A DNA stretch of 64,000 bases from Aquimarina sp. TRL1 (GTDB lineage: Bacteria; Bacteroidota; Bacteroidia; Flavobacteriales; Flavobacteriaceae): contig NZ_CP053590.1 in NCBI RefSeq assembly GCF_013365535.1, positions 734,501-798,500 on the forward strand, given 5' to 3'. Below the pieces are notes generated by a model. The model was given only the letters and a program-made list of their open reading frames with translations, ran no database searches and was not told where the DNA came from. Position numbers and translations under genes: made by a program. How positions within the stretch are numbered: the stretch's first letter is position 1; the number at the start of each line of letters is the position of its first letter. Positions 1 to 8,310 of the stretch are shown piece by piece.

Positions 1-1409
1 TTTACTTCTTCTAAGTTTGATATCCCAGGAATAACTTTAAACTCCAAAGCTTTTATCACTTTTAGCAAGGAAGCCATTCCTGCTGCTATTTCCGGATGTC
101 CAATAATTGGCTTTACTGAACTTACATACCACTTCTTATCTACAGTTGTGCTCAATTTTTTATATGCTTCACTAATTGCACTTAATTCCACCGCATCTGC
201 CAGACGGTTTCCTATTCCATGTGCTTCAATATAATCAATCGTATCAACGGGAATTCCTGCCTTTTTTACTCCTTGCCATATCGCTTCTTTAATCCCTTTA
301 GCATTCGGGGCTTCAATAGAGAAGTTTTTTCCTCCATGCACAACACTTGTCCCACATAAACTCGCCAATATCCTTCTCTCATTCGCAATAGCGATACTCT
401 CTTTGGTAACAATCAGAACTCCTGCCCCTTCACTTCTGAGAAATCCATTCGCGGTATTGCTATAACTCTTTGTACAATTCGTAGCACTTAATAATTCTTC
501 ATACATCCCCTGAGATGATTCTTTTTCAAATGTTTTTTTCTCTATTAAGTTTACTCCTCCTACAATGGCTTGTTCACATTCTCCTTCGCGAATACAGCGT
601 ACTGCTTTATGAAGCGCAACATACACACTGGTACAAAATGTATTAATTGTTTCGCTTGGTCCGACGATATTCAACCGATAGGATACCTCATTAGCCAAAG
701 GAATCTGATACGCGGTTTTTTGTTTTTCTGCTACATTGGTATCCGCTGCTATAAACACTCCGGTTTTTTGCGAAGTCCAATCTTGTAGAGAAAAGCCATA
801 TGTTTTCATTGCTTTTGCCAATACTGAATAAAGGATAGTTTGTTGCCTGCTTAGCTCCTTAATTTCCTCTTCGAACCCTAATACTTCCCTGATTCGTTGT
901 GTATCGATTTTTGTAATATTCCTATACTCTAATCCACTATTATAAGTAGCTTCTTTTTGTCGAACAGTTTCGGACATGGACTTTTCCCACATTGCTGCTA
1001 CATCCACTTCATCAGGAAAAATCCCTGCCATACCAACTACTACCAGCTTTTCTTCTGTTATTTTTTTTGTTTCATGTCGCTCATTGATTACTCCTTCCAT
1101 ACTCCCTCCTTCCATCTCTAACACTTCTTCTAACAAATACGATACTAATAATTGCATTTCCGGATAATCAAAAAATAAGGTCGTTCTCAATTGACATTGC
1201 AGATCATCTTCTAAAGTGGTTTTGAATTGCAATGCTTCCATAGAAGTTACTCCTAGCTCAACAAAAACCTGATTTTCTGATACCTCTTCTATGGCATCCA
1301 ATTCTAAAAAATCCACTAATAATCTTCTGATATGATCTGTTAATAGCTTAGGGCGATCTGAAGAAGTACTTTGGGTTAAAACACTAAGTATAGTAGCAGG
1401 TGTCATCAT
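1..1409 (-). CDS. Polyketide synthase, N-terminal ACP-KS part (runs off left edge)
   Basis: The open frame runs from an ATG at 1407-1409 (or the next ATG at 1404-1406) to the window edge without a stop, giving about 469 residues. Residues ~22-100 are an acyl carrier domain with the phosphopantetheine serine Ser56 in ELGVTSMEAL. Residues ~122-469 are a ketosynthase: start motif VVVGMAGIFP, nucleophile Cys259 in NTFCTSVYVALHKA, His397 in IEAHGIGN and His438 in KPIIGHPEIAAG. The Cys-His-His triad is intact, but the usual GTGT and NIGH motifs are altered and the stretch before the Cys is short, so this is a divergent KS. A carrier domain placed before a KS would let a preloaded acyl or isonitrile-acyl group pass straight into chain extension; that is inference. 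It is downstream of the FcoT-like gene, separated by a terminator-like hairpin. Confidence 0.9.
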   Translation of the reverse strand, partial: MMTPATILSVLTQSTSSDRPKLLTDHIRRLLVDFLELDAIEEVSENQVFVELGVTSMEALQFKTTLEDDLQCQLRTTLFFDYPEMQLLVSYLLEEVLEMEGGSMEGVINERHETKKITEEKLVVVGMAGIFPDEVDVAAMWEKSMSETVRQKEATYNSGLEYRNITKIDTQRIREVLGFEEEIKELSRQQTILYSVLAKAMKTYGFSLQDWTSQKTGVFIAADTNVAEKQKTAYQIPLANEVSYRLNIVGPSETINTFCTSVYVALHKAVRCIREGECEQAIVGGVNLIEKKTFEKESSQGMYEELLSATNCTKSYSNTANGFLRSEGAGVLIVTKESIAIANERRILASLCGTSVVHGGKNFSIEAPNAKGIKEAIWQGVKKAGIPVDTIDYIEAHGIGNRLADAVELSAISEAYKKLSTTVDKKWYVSSVKPIIGHPEIAAGMASLLKVIKALEFKVIPGISNLEEV

Positions 1410-1450
1410 AAATAAAGTCTAAATTGAGATAAGTATGTATATTAAAAAAT

Positions 1451-1490
1451 CAATGGTAATACTCAACTATTACTAGTGAGACTACCATTG
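1451..1490 (-). terminator. Hairpin with U-run between FcoT-like gene and PKS
   Basis: Arms CAATGGTA (1451-1458) and TACCATTG (1483-1490) pair perfectly, with an inner CTCA/TGAG. On the minus strand the stem is followed by ATTTTTT, as in an intrinsic terminator. It may end or attenuate the ligase-oxidase-FcoT transcript before the PKS, which would then need its own promoter or depend on read-through. Confidence 0.6.
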
Positions 1491-1533
1491 ACCAGAGGTA
1501 TGAATATTCGCTATATTCTAACAGTATAGGTTA

Positions 1534-2085
1534 TTATGGATGTAGAATAGCTAACGTAATATCTCCTTTGGATTTTCCGTTGGTTTCATCCTGAAAACTG
1601 CAGTACATCTTTATAAATGTGCAGTTCGATTTTTTGGAAATTGTATCAATCCCAACTTCTCCATAGAAGTGTTTTGCATTGATCTGACTTCGATATGAAG
1701 AACTAATACTCGCTATCAAAAAATGCGATAATTGTTTTTCTAAAAACACTTCTCCATGCTCGCTTTCAAATCCTTTTAATTCAGGGATTAATCCTTCTTT
1801 TATACAATATCCATAAAACACGTATGCTAATTGATTAAAACAAATATTAAATTCTACTGCATTAAAGTGTCCTGTATCATCTATATAACAAGAATCTGCT
1901 ATCCCAAACTCTCCTTTCATCATCAGCCCTTTTTCTTGTTCTTCTTCTTTCTTTTGAAAAATTGCTTTTTTCAAATAGGTAGTATGTGAACGATATGGTT
2001 GTAACACTTCCATCATAAAATCATGATCGACAACCACTTGGTTTTCTACCTCCGGATATATTGTTTCTATAGAAGCCATTACCAT
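1534..2085 (-). CDS. FcoT/ScoD-type fatty acyl thioesterase or enoyl-ACP glycine-adding enzyme
   Basis: 183 residues, the same length as mycobacterial FcoT (Rv0098). The central block matches the family closely: SCYIDDTGHFNAVEF followed by ICFNQLAY, then a C-terminal HFLIASISSSYR segment. By alignment from memory, Tyr31, Tyr67, His73, Asn75 and Asn84 correspond to conserved FcoT pocket residues. FcoT was first described as a long-chain acyl-CoA thioesterase. In isonitrile lipopeptide clusters the homologue (ScoD, MmaD) adds glycine to an alpha,beta-unsaturated acyl-ACP and releases the product. The ATG overlaps the stop of the upstream oxygenase gene by one base (TAATG), so the two are translationally coupled and probably act in one pathway. 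The glycine-adding role is inferred from this neighbour. Confidence 0.85.
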   Translation of the reverse strand: MVMASIETIYPEVENQVVVDHDFMMEVLQPYRSHTTYLKKAIFQKKEEEQEKGLMMKGEFGIADSCYIDDTGHFNAVEFNICFNQLAYVFYGYCIKEGLIPELKGFESEHGEVFLEKQLSHFLIASISSSYRSQINAKHFYGEVGIDTISKKSNCTFIKMYCSFQDETNGKSKGDITLAILHP

Positions 2086-2975
2086 TATTTTTCTAATCCA
2101 ACATAAAAAGGAAGATCATCATAAATCCCAATTCTATAGCTTTTACTTTTTTCTCCGGGAGGTAAAGCAGAAGACATATGAAGCAAATATCTATTATCCC
2201 AAATAATTAAATCTCCTTTCTCCCAGGTATGTACATGAATATGTTCTTCTTTTTCGATGAATTCAAACAATTTCTTCATTGCTTCTTCATTTTCTTCGTG
2301 TTTTAGACCATCTATTTTCATCGTAAAACCGCTGCTCATGTATAAAATTTTATCTCCAGTTACCGGATGTTCTATAATGGCAGGATGTTTTACAAACGGT
2401 ACCATTTCATTCATTTTATCAATCAACTGCTGGATGGATTTATCGATATCGTCAGGAGTAACTTTATATCTGTTATTTCCTCCATGTATCAGGGTGGCGC
2501 CTTCTACTATTTTTTTAAGATCTTCTGGCATTTTATTGTATACCTCATGCATATCGATATACCTGGTCTCCCGAATTGTCGGAGGAATCACAATTGGCGT
2601 TATCGAAGTAAAAGACAATGGCTTAGCTTCGAACTGACAGTCTGTATGCCAATAATGTCCTGTTCCTGCAACTCCAACTTTCTCTCCTTCTTTATTGACA
2701 TTGGAGGAAACAAAAATTTCTGGATAATCGGGATGGTGATAGTTTTCCTGAAAATATACTTGTGGTCTTCCTAAAACTCTTGTAAATGCCACATACTCCT
2801 CGGGTTCCAAAGATTGGTTCCGAATTACGACTAGCTTATTTCTATAAATAGCATTTCTTATTTCTGCCAGTTCAGGATCCTCTTTTTTTAATTCTTTGAC
2901 ATCAATTCCTGATATTATCCCTCCTATTTCTCCGGGTTTAGCATCTTCAATCTGAATGACTTGTGTTGTTTCCAT
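2085..2975 (-). CDS. ScoE-like Fe(II)/2-oxoglutarate-dependent isonitrile-forming oxidase
   Basis: 296 residues of the TauD/TfdA fold. Iron ligands are visible as His110 and Asp112 (YWHTDCQF) and the distal His266 (WDNRYLLHMSS); Arg281 is placed to bind 2-oxoglutarate. The segments LGRPQVYFQENYHHP and EIFVSSNV, and the HTD context, match the ScoE subgroup rather than taurine dioxygenase. From memory, ScoE uses active-site tyrosines and a lysine to hold the substrate carboxylate; Tyr74, Tyr79 and Lys171 are candidate equivalents, while one ScoE tyrosine is Phe75 here. ScoE converts an N-carboxymethyl-3-amino acid to an isonitrile by two oxidation steps with decarboxylation. Adjacent to a FcoT-like gene and an acyl ligase, that role is more likely than sulfonate or herbicide use. 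The exact substrate is unknown. Confidence 0.85.
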   Translation of the reverse strand: METTQVIQIEDAKPGEIGGIISGIDVKELKKEDPELAEIRNAIYRNKLVVIRNQSLEPEEYVAFTRVLGRPQVYFQENYHHPDYPEIFVSSNVNKEGEKVGVAGTGHYWHTDCQFEAKPLSFTSITPIVIPPTIRETRYIDMHEVYNKMPEDLKKIVEGATLIHGGNNRYKVTPDDIDKSIQQLIDKMNEMVPFVKHPAIIEHPVTGDKILYMSSGFTMKIDGLKHEENEEAMKKLFEFIEKEEHIHVHTWEKGDLIIWDNRYLLHMSSALPPGEKSKSYRIGIYDDLPFYVGLEK

Positions 2976-3037
2976 AATTTAGATTAGGTTTATTCGATAT
3001 ATTATTAGTTTATTACTGATGATTTTTATTGCGACAC

Positions 3038-4612
3038 TTAGTTGACTTGCCGTTCTAATCCCTTCCAGAAAGGGGCTCTTAATTCTCTTTTCAGGATTTT
3101 TCCACTTGGATTTCTGGGAAGCGATGGTACAAATGAAATAGTGCTGGGTATTTTATAATCTGCTATTTTCCCTCTACAAAAATTAATGAGGGCTCTTTTT
3201 TTAATTTCTTGTTCGGGTTGTACTACTATAATTGCTTTTACCACTTCTCCCCATTGATCATCCGGAATACCTATTACGGCAACATCTTTTACTGACGGAT
3301 GCTCACTTAATACTGCTTCTATCTCTGCCGGGTATATATTTTCTCCAGAACAAATGATCATATCTTTGATTCTATCACAGATAAAAATATAGCCGTCTTC
3401 ATCTATGTAACCTGCATCTCCGGTATGTATCCATCCATCTATCATCGTTTCCTGAGTGGCTTTTGTATTATTCCAATATCCAATCATATTGGAAGGTGAT
3501 TTCAGGCAAATCTCTCCTATGGTATTCGGAGGAACTGATTGATGCTTAAAGTTTATTACCTTGGCTTCTACACCTGGCAAGGGCTTACCAGCAGATTTCA
3601 TTTTCTCATTCCATGGTATTGTATGATCTTCCGGGCGAAGGCATACTGCCATATTTCCCGTTTCTGTCATCCCATACACCTGAAAAAAGTCACAATCAAA
3701 AGTTTTCATTGCTATTCGCATTACCGCAGGAGTAATCGGAGATCCCCCATACAAAAAACCAGTAACAGAAGAGAAATCAGTATTTTTATATGCGGGTTCT
3801 GCTAATACAAATTGTACCATTGCCGGTACCATAGCAACTTTGGTGACTTTTAATTTTTCTATATATTCCAATGCTTTCCAGGCGATGAATGTTTCCAATA
3901 CAATGCCCTTTGCCCCTACTATAAACCCTTGTATAGCCCACCATAGTCCCCCAATATGAAACATCGGTAACGACAACAATAAAGTATCCCTACTCTCGAG
4001 ATTCATCCAGGCATCTCCTTTTGCATACATTCCCTGCAATAAGGAAAAAAAGCTGTAATGTGCCAATTGTACTCCTTTGGGACTTCCCGTTGTTCCCGAA
4101 GTATACATTTGTACCACCGGAGTCTCTGCCGTATGTGTTACTCTTGTTTCTAAAGAAGATTGTTCTTCTTTCCATTGCACATATTCCTGGTATTCTCCAT
4201 GTGTTCCCTTACAACATATAATCTTTCTGACTGTGATTAGTTCTTCCGCTATAGAGGCGACAACATCAAAGAACTCTTCCCCAACAAATAAAACTTCTGC
4301 TGCTCCATTATTGAGGATATATAAAATTTCTTTAGCACTCAGCCGCCAATTGACCGTAATTAGTACAGCTGCAGCTTTTGCTGTTCCAAATAATATTTCA
4401 AACCCACAAATACTATCTTTTGCTAAATACCCTACTCTTGTTCCTTCTTTGACCCCTTCTTTTATCAGTCCATTAGCGACCTGATTGGTATAACAATCAA
4501 ACTGGCGATAGGTGATCTCTTTATCTTCAAAAAGAAAGGCTGTTTCGTTACCTCTTATTTTTGCCTGATGGTTACAAAGTGTAACTAAGGTCTCCGGGGG
4601 GTGTTTTTTCAT
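3038..4612 (-). CDS. Acyl-AMP ligase (ANL superfamily, FadD/ScoC-like)
   Basis: 524 residues, normal length for an acyl-CoA or acyl-ACP ligase. The ATP-binding loop YTSGTTGSPKG is at 170-180, the VYGMTETG motif lies mid-protein, the hinge region contains GWIHTGDAGYIDEDGY, and the adenylation lysine is Lys505 in NPSGKILKREL. It activates a fatty acid or related acid with ATP and passes it to CoA or a carrier protein. In isonitrile clusters one or two such ligases load the acyl chain and reload the isonitrile acid onto an ACP; this is probably one of them, with the PKS N-terminal ACP as the candidate acceptor. It is the first gene of the minus-strand run (62 bases before the oxidase gene) and is divergent from the phosphopantetheinyl transferase. 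Confidence 0.88.
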   Translation of the reverse strand: MKKHPPETLVTLCNHQAKIRGNETAFLFEDKEITYRQFDCYTNQVANGLIKEGVKEGTRVGYLAKDSICGFEILFGTAKAAAVLITVNWRLSAKEILYILNNGAAEVLFVGEEFFDVVASIAEELITVRKIICCKGTHGEYQEYVQWKEEQSSLETRVTHTAETPVVQMYTSGTTGSPKGVQLAHYSFFSLLQGMYAKGDAWMNLESRDTLLLSLPMFHIGGLWWAIQGFIVGAKGIVLETFIAWKALEYIEKLKVTKVAMVPAMVQFVLAEPAYKNTDFSSVTGFLYGGSPITPAVMRIAMKTFDCDFFQVYGMTETGNMAVCLRPEDHTIPWNEKMKSAGKPLPGVEAKVINFKHQSVPPNTIGEICLKSPSNMIGYWNNTKATQETMIDGWIHTGDAGYIDEDGYIFICDRIKDMIICSGENIYPAEIEAVLSEHPSVKDVAVIGIPDDQWGEVVKAIIVVQPEQEIKKRALINFCRGKIADYKIPSTISFVPSLPRNPSGKILKRELRAPFWKGLERQVN

Positions 4613-4913
4613 GAAAACAGTATTAGTTTTTTTTCTATCATGTCTACTACAAATTTCATGAATTACACCTGCGAAGGCTAAAAAGAAAAACGCCTTTTAT
4701 TTCACTAATCAATCCTTAACATTTATGTTTTTACTCATTTTAATTAAAAAATCAATCCTTCTTATGTTTCTTTGAAAACTTCAGAAGAAAAAAGTTTTTT
4801 TTACGTTCTTCCACTAGTATATTTAGTTACATAAAATCGATTCTTTTAACGCTTTTTAGGGTAAAAAATCTTTTTTATTTAAATATCTTTATAGATTATA
4901 AGGTTGACAGGTT
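4613..4913. other. Divergent promoter region of the metabolite cluster
   Basis: This gene-free, AT-rich stretch separates the ligase (minus) from the phosphopantetheinyl transferase (plus) and must hold the start signals for both. I could not find a clean TAnnTTTG element. A near match, GAAATTTG, occurs on the minus strand upstream of the ligase. No gene is seen here. Confidence 0.5.
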
Positions 4914-5651
4914 ATGTATAGAAAAGGAGTTATACCATTAGAGAGAAAAGAGCGTACTTTTATGGCTGGTTTTTGTATCATTCATAAAGAACTTCAAGAT
5001 TTAGAATCCATAACTCATCTTTTACATCCTAAAGAAACTACTACAGTACAGGCGTTAAAATTCGGAAAGCGAAAATCTAGTTATCTTTTGGGGCGATATG
5101 CTGCAAAAAAAGCCTTATCCATTCTCTTTCCCACCGTAGCTGCTGATAGTATTCTTATTTCTTCTGGTATTTTTAAATTCCCTGTTATAGAGTCTCATCA
5201 CATTCATAATACAAAAGTAAGTATTAGTCACTGTGATACTATTGGAATCGCATTAGCATTCCCTGAAAGCCATCCTATCGGAGTTGACATCGAACGTGTT
5301 AATGAAAAAGGTATCGATGCATTAAAAAGTGTCATCAATGACCAGGAATTCAACCTACTCACTTCCTATCTTCTTCCATCTTCTGTTTGCTATACGATGA
5401 TATGGACTATCAAGGAAGGGCTTTCTAAAATATTAAAAACCGGCTTAATGGCTGATTTTAATATTCTGGAGATAGAGAGCATTTCTAAAGAGGGGAATGC
5501 CTATATCAGTACTTTTAAAAACTTTGCTCAATACAAGGCTGTTTCTTATTGTATTGATGAATACATTTGTACGCTTGTATTGCCTAAAAACACTTCTCCT
5601 ATCCTTTCAGAATTCGAAGAAGCCATTACATACCGGCTTGAGCAGGTTTAG
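4914..5651 (+). CDS. Sfp-type 4'-phosphopantetheinyl transferase
   Basis: 245 residues with the family signature: GRYAAKKAL (60-68), VSISHCD (102-108), the metal-binding pair Asp125 and Glu127 in IGVDIERV, and Trp164-x-x-Lys167-Glu168. It transfers the phosphopantetheine arm of CoA to carrier-protein serines, here most plausibly Ser56 of the adjacent PKS. It is divergent from the ligase gene, a usual place for a cluster's own activating enzyme. The first ATG (4914) is used here; Met17 (4962), preceded by a purine-rich stretch, is an alternative start. The 3' end overlaps the convergent peptidase gene by four bases, so the two transcripts are complementary at their ends. Confidence 0.92.
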   Translation: MYRKGVIPLERKERTFMAGFCIIHKELQDLESITHLLHPKETTTVQALKFGKRKSSYLLGRYAAKKALSILFPTVAADSILISSGIFKFPVIESHHIHNTKVSISHCDTIGIALAFPESHPIGVDIERVNEKGIDALKSVINDQEFNLLTSYLLPSSVCYTMIWTIKEGLSKILKTGLMADFNILEIESISKEGNAYISTFKNFAQYKAVSYCIDEYICTLVLPKNTSPILSEFEEAITYRLEQV

Positions 5652-7231
5652 TTTTCTTTGGTTTTAGCGATTTGCTGTAAAGCGGTTTGTAAAATACTAT
5701 CTTTGTTTTTGTGTTTCTCTGGTATCGTTATATCGGGCTTAATCCCATACCCATCTGGTTTGGTCTCATATGGGGTGCTAATATTCATTAGGCCTATCCT
5801 AACTTTCAGTTTGGAGGTTGGGAATTCTACATTCGCAAATACTCCGGCAATAGTTCCATTGTATGCCCCTCCGGTTTCTTCTCCTATAAAAGTTGCTCTC
5901 CCTGTAGCCTTTAGATGGGTCGACAAAATACTACTCGCAGAAAAACTCTCTCCATCGATCAGCACATAGACCGCTCCTTTATAATTGCGTTCCTTAGGAG
6001 TTCTGGACTTGTTATACTTAAACTTAAAATAAGGAATCCCATTATCTTTCTTGACTGTAACAATTTGAAACAATGCAACTCCCGGAGAAAAAAGAACTCC
6101 TAACGCCTTCATAAACCAGGAAGGTGAATGATACAGAGGATACAGATTACTTGTCCGGCTAGTCATAGTTGCTTTTTTGATAAAAACATATTCTTTATCC
6201 GTCAGATATGCATATAAATGATCTATCTCTGATAGTCTCCCTCCCAGATTCCCTCGAAGATCTAATACGAGATGTGAAGCTTTTGCCGAATCCATTTTCT
6301 GAAAACTGTCTTCATAAAACTCCTTATACCTTCCTTTGGAAAACCCTCTTATTTTCATATACCCTACTACAGGAAGGGTATCTGATGTAATGAGTGTGAA
6401 GTTTCTGTTGTATTCTTTGGTGTATGGGTTATAACCATGATGCTTTCGGTATTTCTGAATTGATTTTCTCTTTGCCTTGGCTATTCTCTTTTCTTCCCTG
6501 CTTATTTTCTTCCTGGCTGGTCTTATGGAGTCTTTTTTCTTCTCTGAAGATTTACTCTTGGAATAGATGGCATGTAAATAGGATTCATAGACTAGATCTC
6601 CTTTTTTTAAAGTCAATAATACACTATCTTTTTGAAGATGTGTTTTTTCATAAAAATACCCGAGATAAGTACTTGTATAACGAGGAATAAATGTTTGGTT
6701 GTACCCATCTCCTGTCTGAAGGTTTTTAAATTCCTTTAACAACTCCTCTACTGGTTTTCCATCTACCTTCAATAAAGTTTCTCCTACGTATTTTGTACTA
6801 TCCTTACCATGATTTTTCTTTATTACCAATTCATCTGCAATTTTTTCTATTCTTAACGATTTAAAGGGGGATTTTCTAACTCCTTTTTCTTTTACCTCTT
6901 TTTTTGTTTGTCTTTTTCCCGGCATCCCTACACTGGTATGTCCTTGTCTTATACTGGTAATAACCGGAGTTATTTTTTTATAAAATGCCTGACTGCTCAT
7001 CGGGCTTTCTATCGAATTTTTGAGACTATCGAATTTTTGTTCTAATACTTCCTTACTTATATACCAATACAAATCCGGATGAAGTTTTTTCAATTTCTTC
7101 AGCGCATAATCTACATCTGCATGTAGTTCCGTAACGGTGTGCTCTCTGGTCAATTGCGCATTAAATTTCTTAACGGATGTACAACTTACTACAGATATAA
7201 CAACTGCGAATACTAGTATTGTTCTAATCAT
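5648..7231 (-). CDS. S41-family (C-terminal processing peptidase-like) lipoprotein
   Basis: 527 residues. It begins with a hydrophobic signal ending in a lipobox-like VVSC (Cys17), so it is probably a lipoprotein anchored outside the cytoplasm. A lysine- and arginine-rich insert lies near residues 225-270. The C-terminal half is a peptidase S41 core: HLVLDLRGNLGG, then DGESFSASSILS with Ser431 as likely nucleophile, then GEETGGAYNG. This resembles tricorn-core-like S41 enzymes common in Bacteroidota rather than PDZ-containing Prc. Substrate unknown. It converges on the phosphopantetheinyl transferase with a four-base overlap and has no clear functional link to it. Confidence 0.85.
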   Translation of the reverse strand: MIRTILVFAVVISVVSCTSVKKFNAQLTREHTVTELHADVDYALKKLKKLHPDLYWYISKEVLEQKFDSLKNSIESPMSSQAFYKKITPVITSIRQGHTSVGMPGKRQTKKEVKEKGVRKSPFKSLRIEKIADELVIKKNHGKDSTKYVGETLLKVDGKPVEELLKEFKNLQTGDGYNQTFIPRYTSTYLGYFYEKTHLQKDSVLLTLKKGDLVYESYLHAIYSKSKSSEKKKDSIRPARKKISREEKRIAKAKRKSIQKYRKHHGYNPYTKEYNRNFTLITSDTLPVVGYMKIRGFSKGRYKEFYEDSFQKMDSAKASHLVLDLRGNLGGRLSEIDHLYAYLTDKEYVFIKKATMTSRTSNLYPLYHSPSWFMKALGVLFSPGVALFQIVTVKKDNGIPYFKFKYNKSRTPKERNYKGAVYVLIDGESFSASSILSTHLKATGRATFIGEETGGAYNGTIAGVFANVEFPTSKLKVRIGLMNISTPYETKPDGYGIKPDITIPEKHKNKDSILQTALQQIAKTKEN

Positions 7232-7415
7232 AATTCGATTTTTTTCCGGATCATAAAAAAGCTCATGTCACCGTAGTTAATTCCATTTATACTTTAAAAA
7301 ATCTGGATGTAATGATTTTTTTAAAAATCAACCGGTTTCATTTCTGCTAAATGGAAAACATCACTACAATAATCATACTATTTTTATAATATAGAAACAT
7401 ATACATATAAAAAAA

Positions 7416-7485
7416 GGAGCTTAACAGCTCCCTTTCTTAAAAAACGTTTTTTTAGATTACATGTAGGTCTGTAATCAAAAAAACG
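7416..7485 (-). terminator. Terminator hairpins after first LC7 pair
   Basis: Two hairpins follow the 7493 stop on the minus strand. The first is CGTTTTTTT/GATTAC (7445-7460) pairing with GTAATC/AAAAAAACG (7471-7485), with one bulged base. The second is GGAGC/GCTCC (7416-7431), followed on the minus strand by a run of eight Us. The second looks like the true intrinsic terminator. Confidence 0.75.
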
Positions 7486-7492
7486 CACTTGT

Positions 7493-7867
7493 TTATAATT
7501 TTTGAACAATATCTTTTTTGTATTTCTTTAATAAAGCTCTGGTCATTCCCAGATTAGCAGAAGAAGAATCAACTGCCAGATAGATAAAATAATCTACTTT
7601 CTCAGAAACATCAATAATATGAATCTGATCTGTTAGTGTAATCATAATATCCTGAATAGAAGAACTTAGTCCTAATGCGCTAATCGCTTTTAATTTCGCT
7701 TTGACTACTTCCAGGTTGAATGCTGAAGCGATATCCGGATCAAAATCTGCTTTATTAGAATGTGATACATAAGATACTCCAGTTGCCACTTCTGTTACTG
7801 ATACTGCAATAAACCCAGGGACATTTGTTTTAATATCCTCAATAAATTGATCTAAAAAATTTGACAT
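7493..7867 (-). CDS. Roadblock/LC7-like partner protein, copy 1
   Basis: 124 residues, no signal peptide, mixed alpha/beta pattern of a Roadblock/LC7-like (MglB-related) fold. Conserved blocks include VPGFIAVSVTEV, SYVS, DIASAFNLEVVKAK and QDIMITLTDQIHIID, ending in NLGMTRALLKKYKKDI. Its paralogue at 16347-16727 differs at only about 20 of 123 aligned positions by eye, which is high conservation for a small soluble protein. It is the second gene of a two-gene transcript, 27 bases after the LC7 gene at 7895-8221. Such proteins usually form dimers and act with small GTPases; no MglA-type GTPase is present nearby. Function unknown. Confidence 0.8.
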   Translation of the reverse strand: MSNFLDQFIEDIKTNVPGFIAVSVTEVATGVSYVSHSNKADFDPDIASAFNLEVVKAKLKAISALGLSSSIQDIMITLTDQIHIIDVSEKVDYFIYLAVDSSSANLGMTRALLKKYKKDIVQKL

Positions 7868-7894
7868 AGTAGTTTTGGTATAATATAAATTGTT

Positions 7895-8221
7895 TTATAA
7901 AGTATTAATCATTTTTAAGCAACGACCTATTTTGGAAACTTCTTTGGAAAAAATCACTATGATTGCATCTTCTCCATGTTTATTCACTACAAAAAAACCC
8001 GCTGATGCTTTTACTAAGAGTTGTTCTAGCTCCCCATTTTTTAGATCTTGGGATAAATCACTTCCCATAGCATATATCATTTGTACCATTGCTGCTATGT
8101 TCTGCTCATAATCGACATGAGACGCACTTATTACATTCCCTTCCAAATCTAATAAAAGTGCCGCATCTGCTCCTGTATCTTCTAATACCTTGTCTAACTG
8201 TAATGGGGTCTTTTCACTCAT
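7895..8221 (-). CDS. Roadblock/LC7 (MglB-like) protein, copy 1
   Basis: 108 residues matching the Roadblock/LC7 layout: strand ALLLDLEGNVISAS, a long helix IAAMVQMIYAMGSDLSQDL, GELEQLLVKASAGFFVVN, and a final IVIFSKEVSKIGRCLKMI. Family members are small dimers that regulate Ras-like GTPases or act as scaffolds. It is the first gene of the pair and lies divergent from the small basic protein at 8598. Its counterpart at 16011-16325 shares the layout (SQDL, GxLxQLxxKxSxGxF) but is clearly divergent, unlike the near-identical partner genes. Confidence 0.82.
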   Translation of the reverse strand: MSEKTPLQLDKVLEDTGADAALLLDLEGNVISASHVDYEQNIAAMVQMIYAMGSDLSQDLKNGELEQLLVKASAGFFVVNKHGEDAIIVIFSKEVSKIGRCLKMINTL

Positions 8222-8252
8222 TTGTTTCTTATTTAAAAAAAATCGCTAACCA

Positions 8253-8269
8253 GTTAACTATAAGTTAAC
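8253..8269. promoter_or_regulatory. Inverted repeat GTTAACT-N3-AGTTAAC in LC7 leader
   Basis: Seven-base arms GTTAACT (8253-8259) and AGTTAAC (8263-8269) around ATA. It lies between the probable -7 element (8303-8310) and the start codon at 8221 on the minus strand, where a bound repressor could block transcription. The binding protein is unknown. Confidence 0.45.
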
Positions 8270-8302
8270 ATTCGTCATTTTCATTTCTTTTCAAAAATGA
8301 AG

Positions 8303-8310
8303 CAAAAATA
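8303..8310 (-). promoter_or_regulatory. Probable -7 element (TATTTTTG) of LC7 pair
   Basis: The minus strand reads TATTTTTG, an exact fit to the Bacteroidota TAnnTTTG -7 consensus. It lies about 80 bases before the start codon at 8221. No clear TTG -33 box is seen at the right spacing. Confidence 0.4.

Noticed and set aside
2085-2975. Annotation of the TauD-fold protein as taurine dioxygenase
   Set aside because: The segments around the iron site and the coupling to a FcoT-like gene fit ScoE-type isonitrile enzymes better than sulfonate use.
4021-4484. Overlapping plus-strand frames inside the acyl ligase gene
   Set aside because: Antisense shadows of a well-supported enzyme gene; no domain content.
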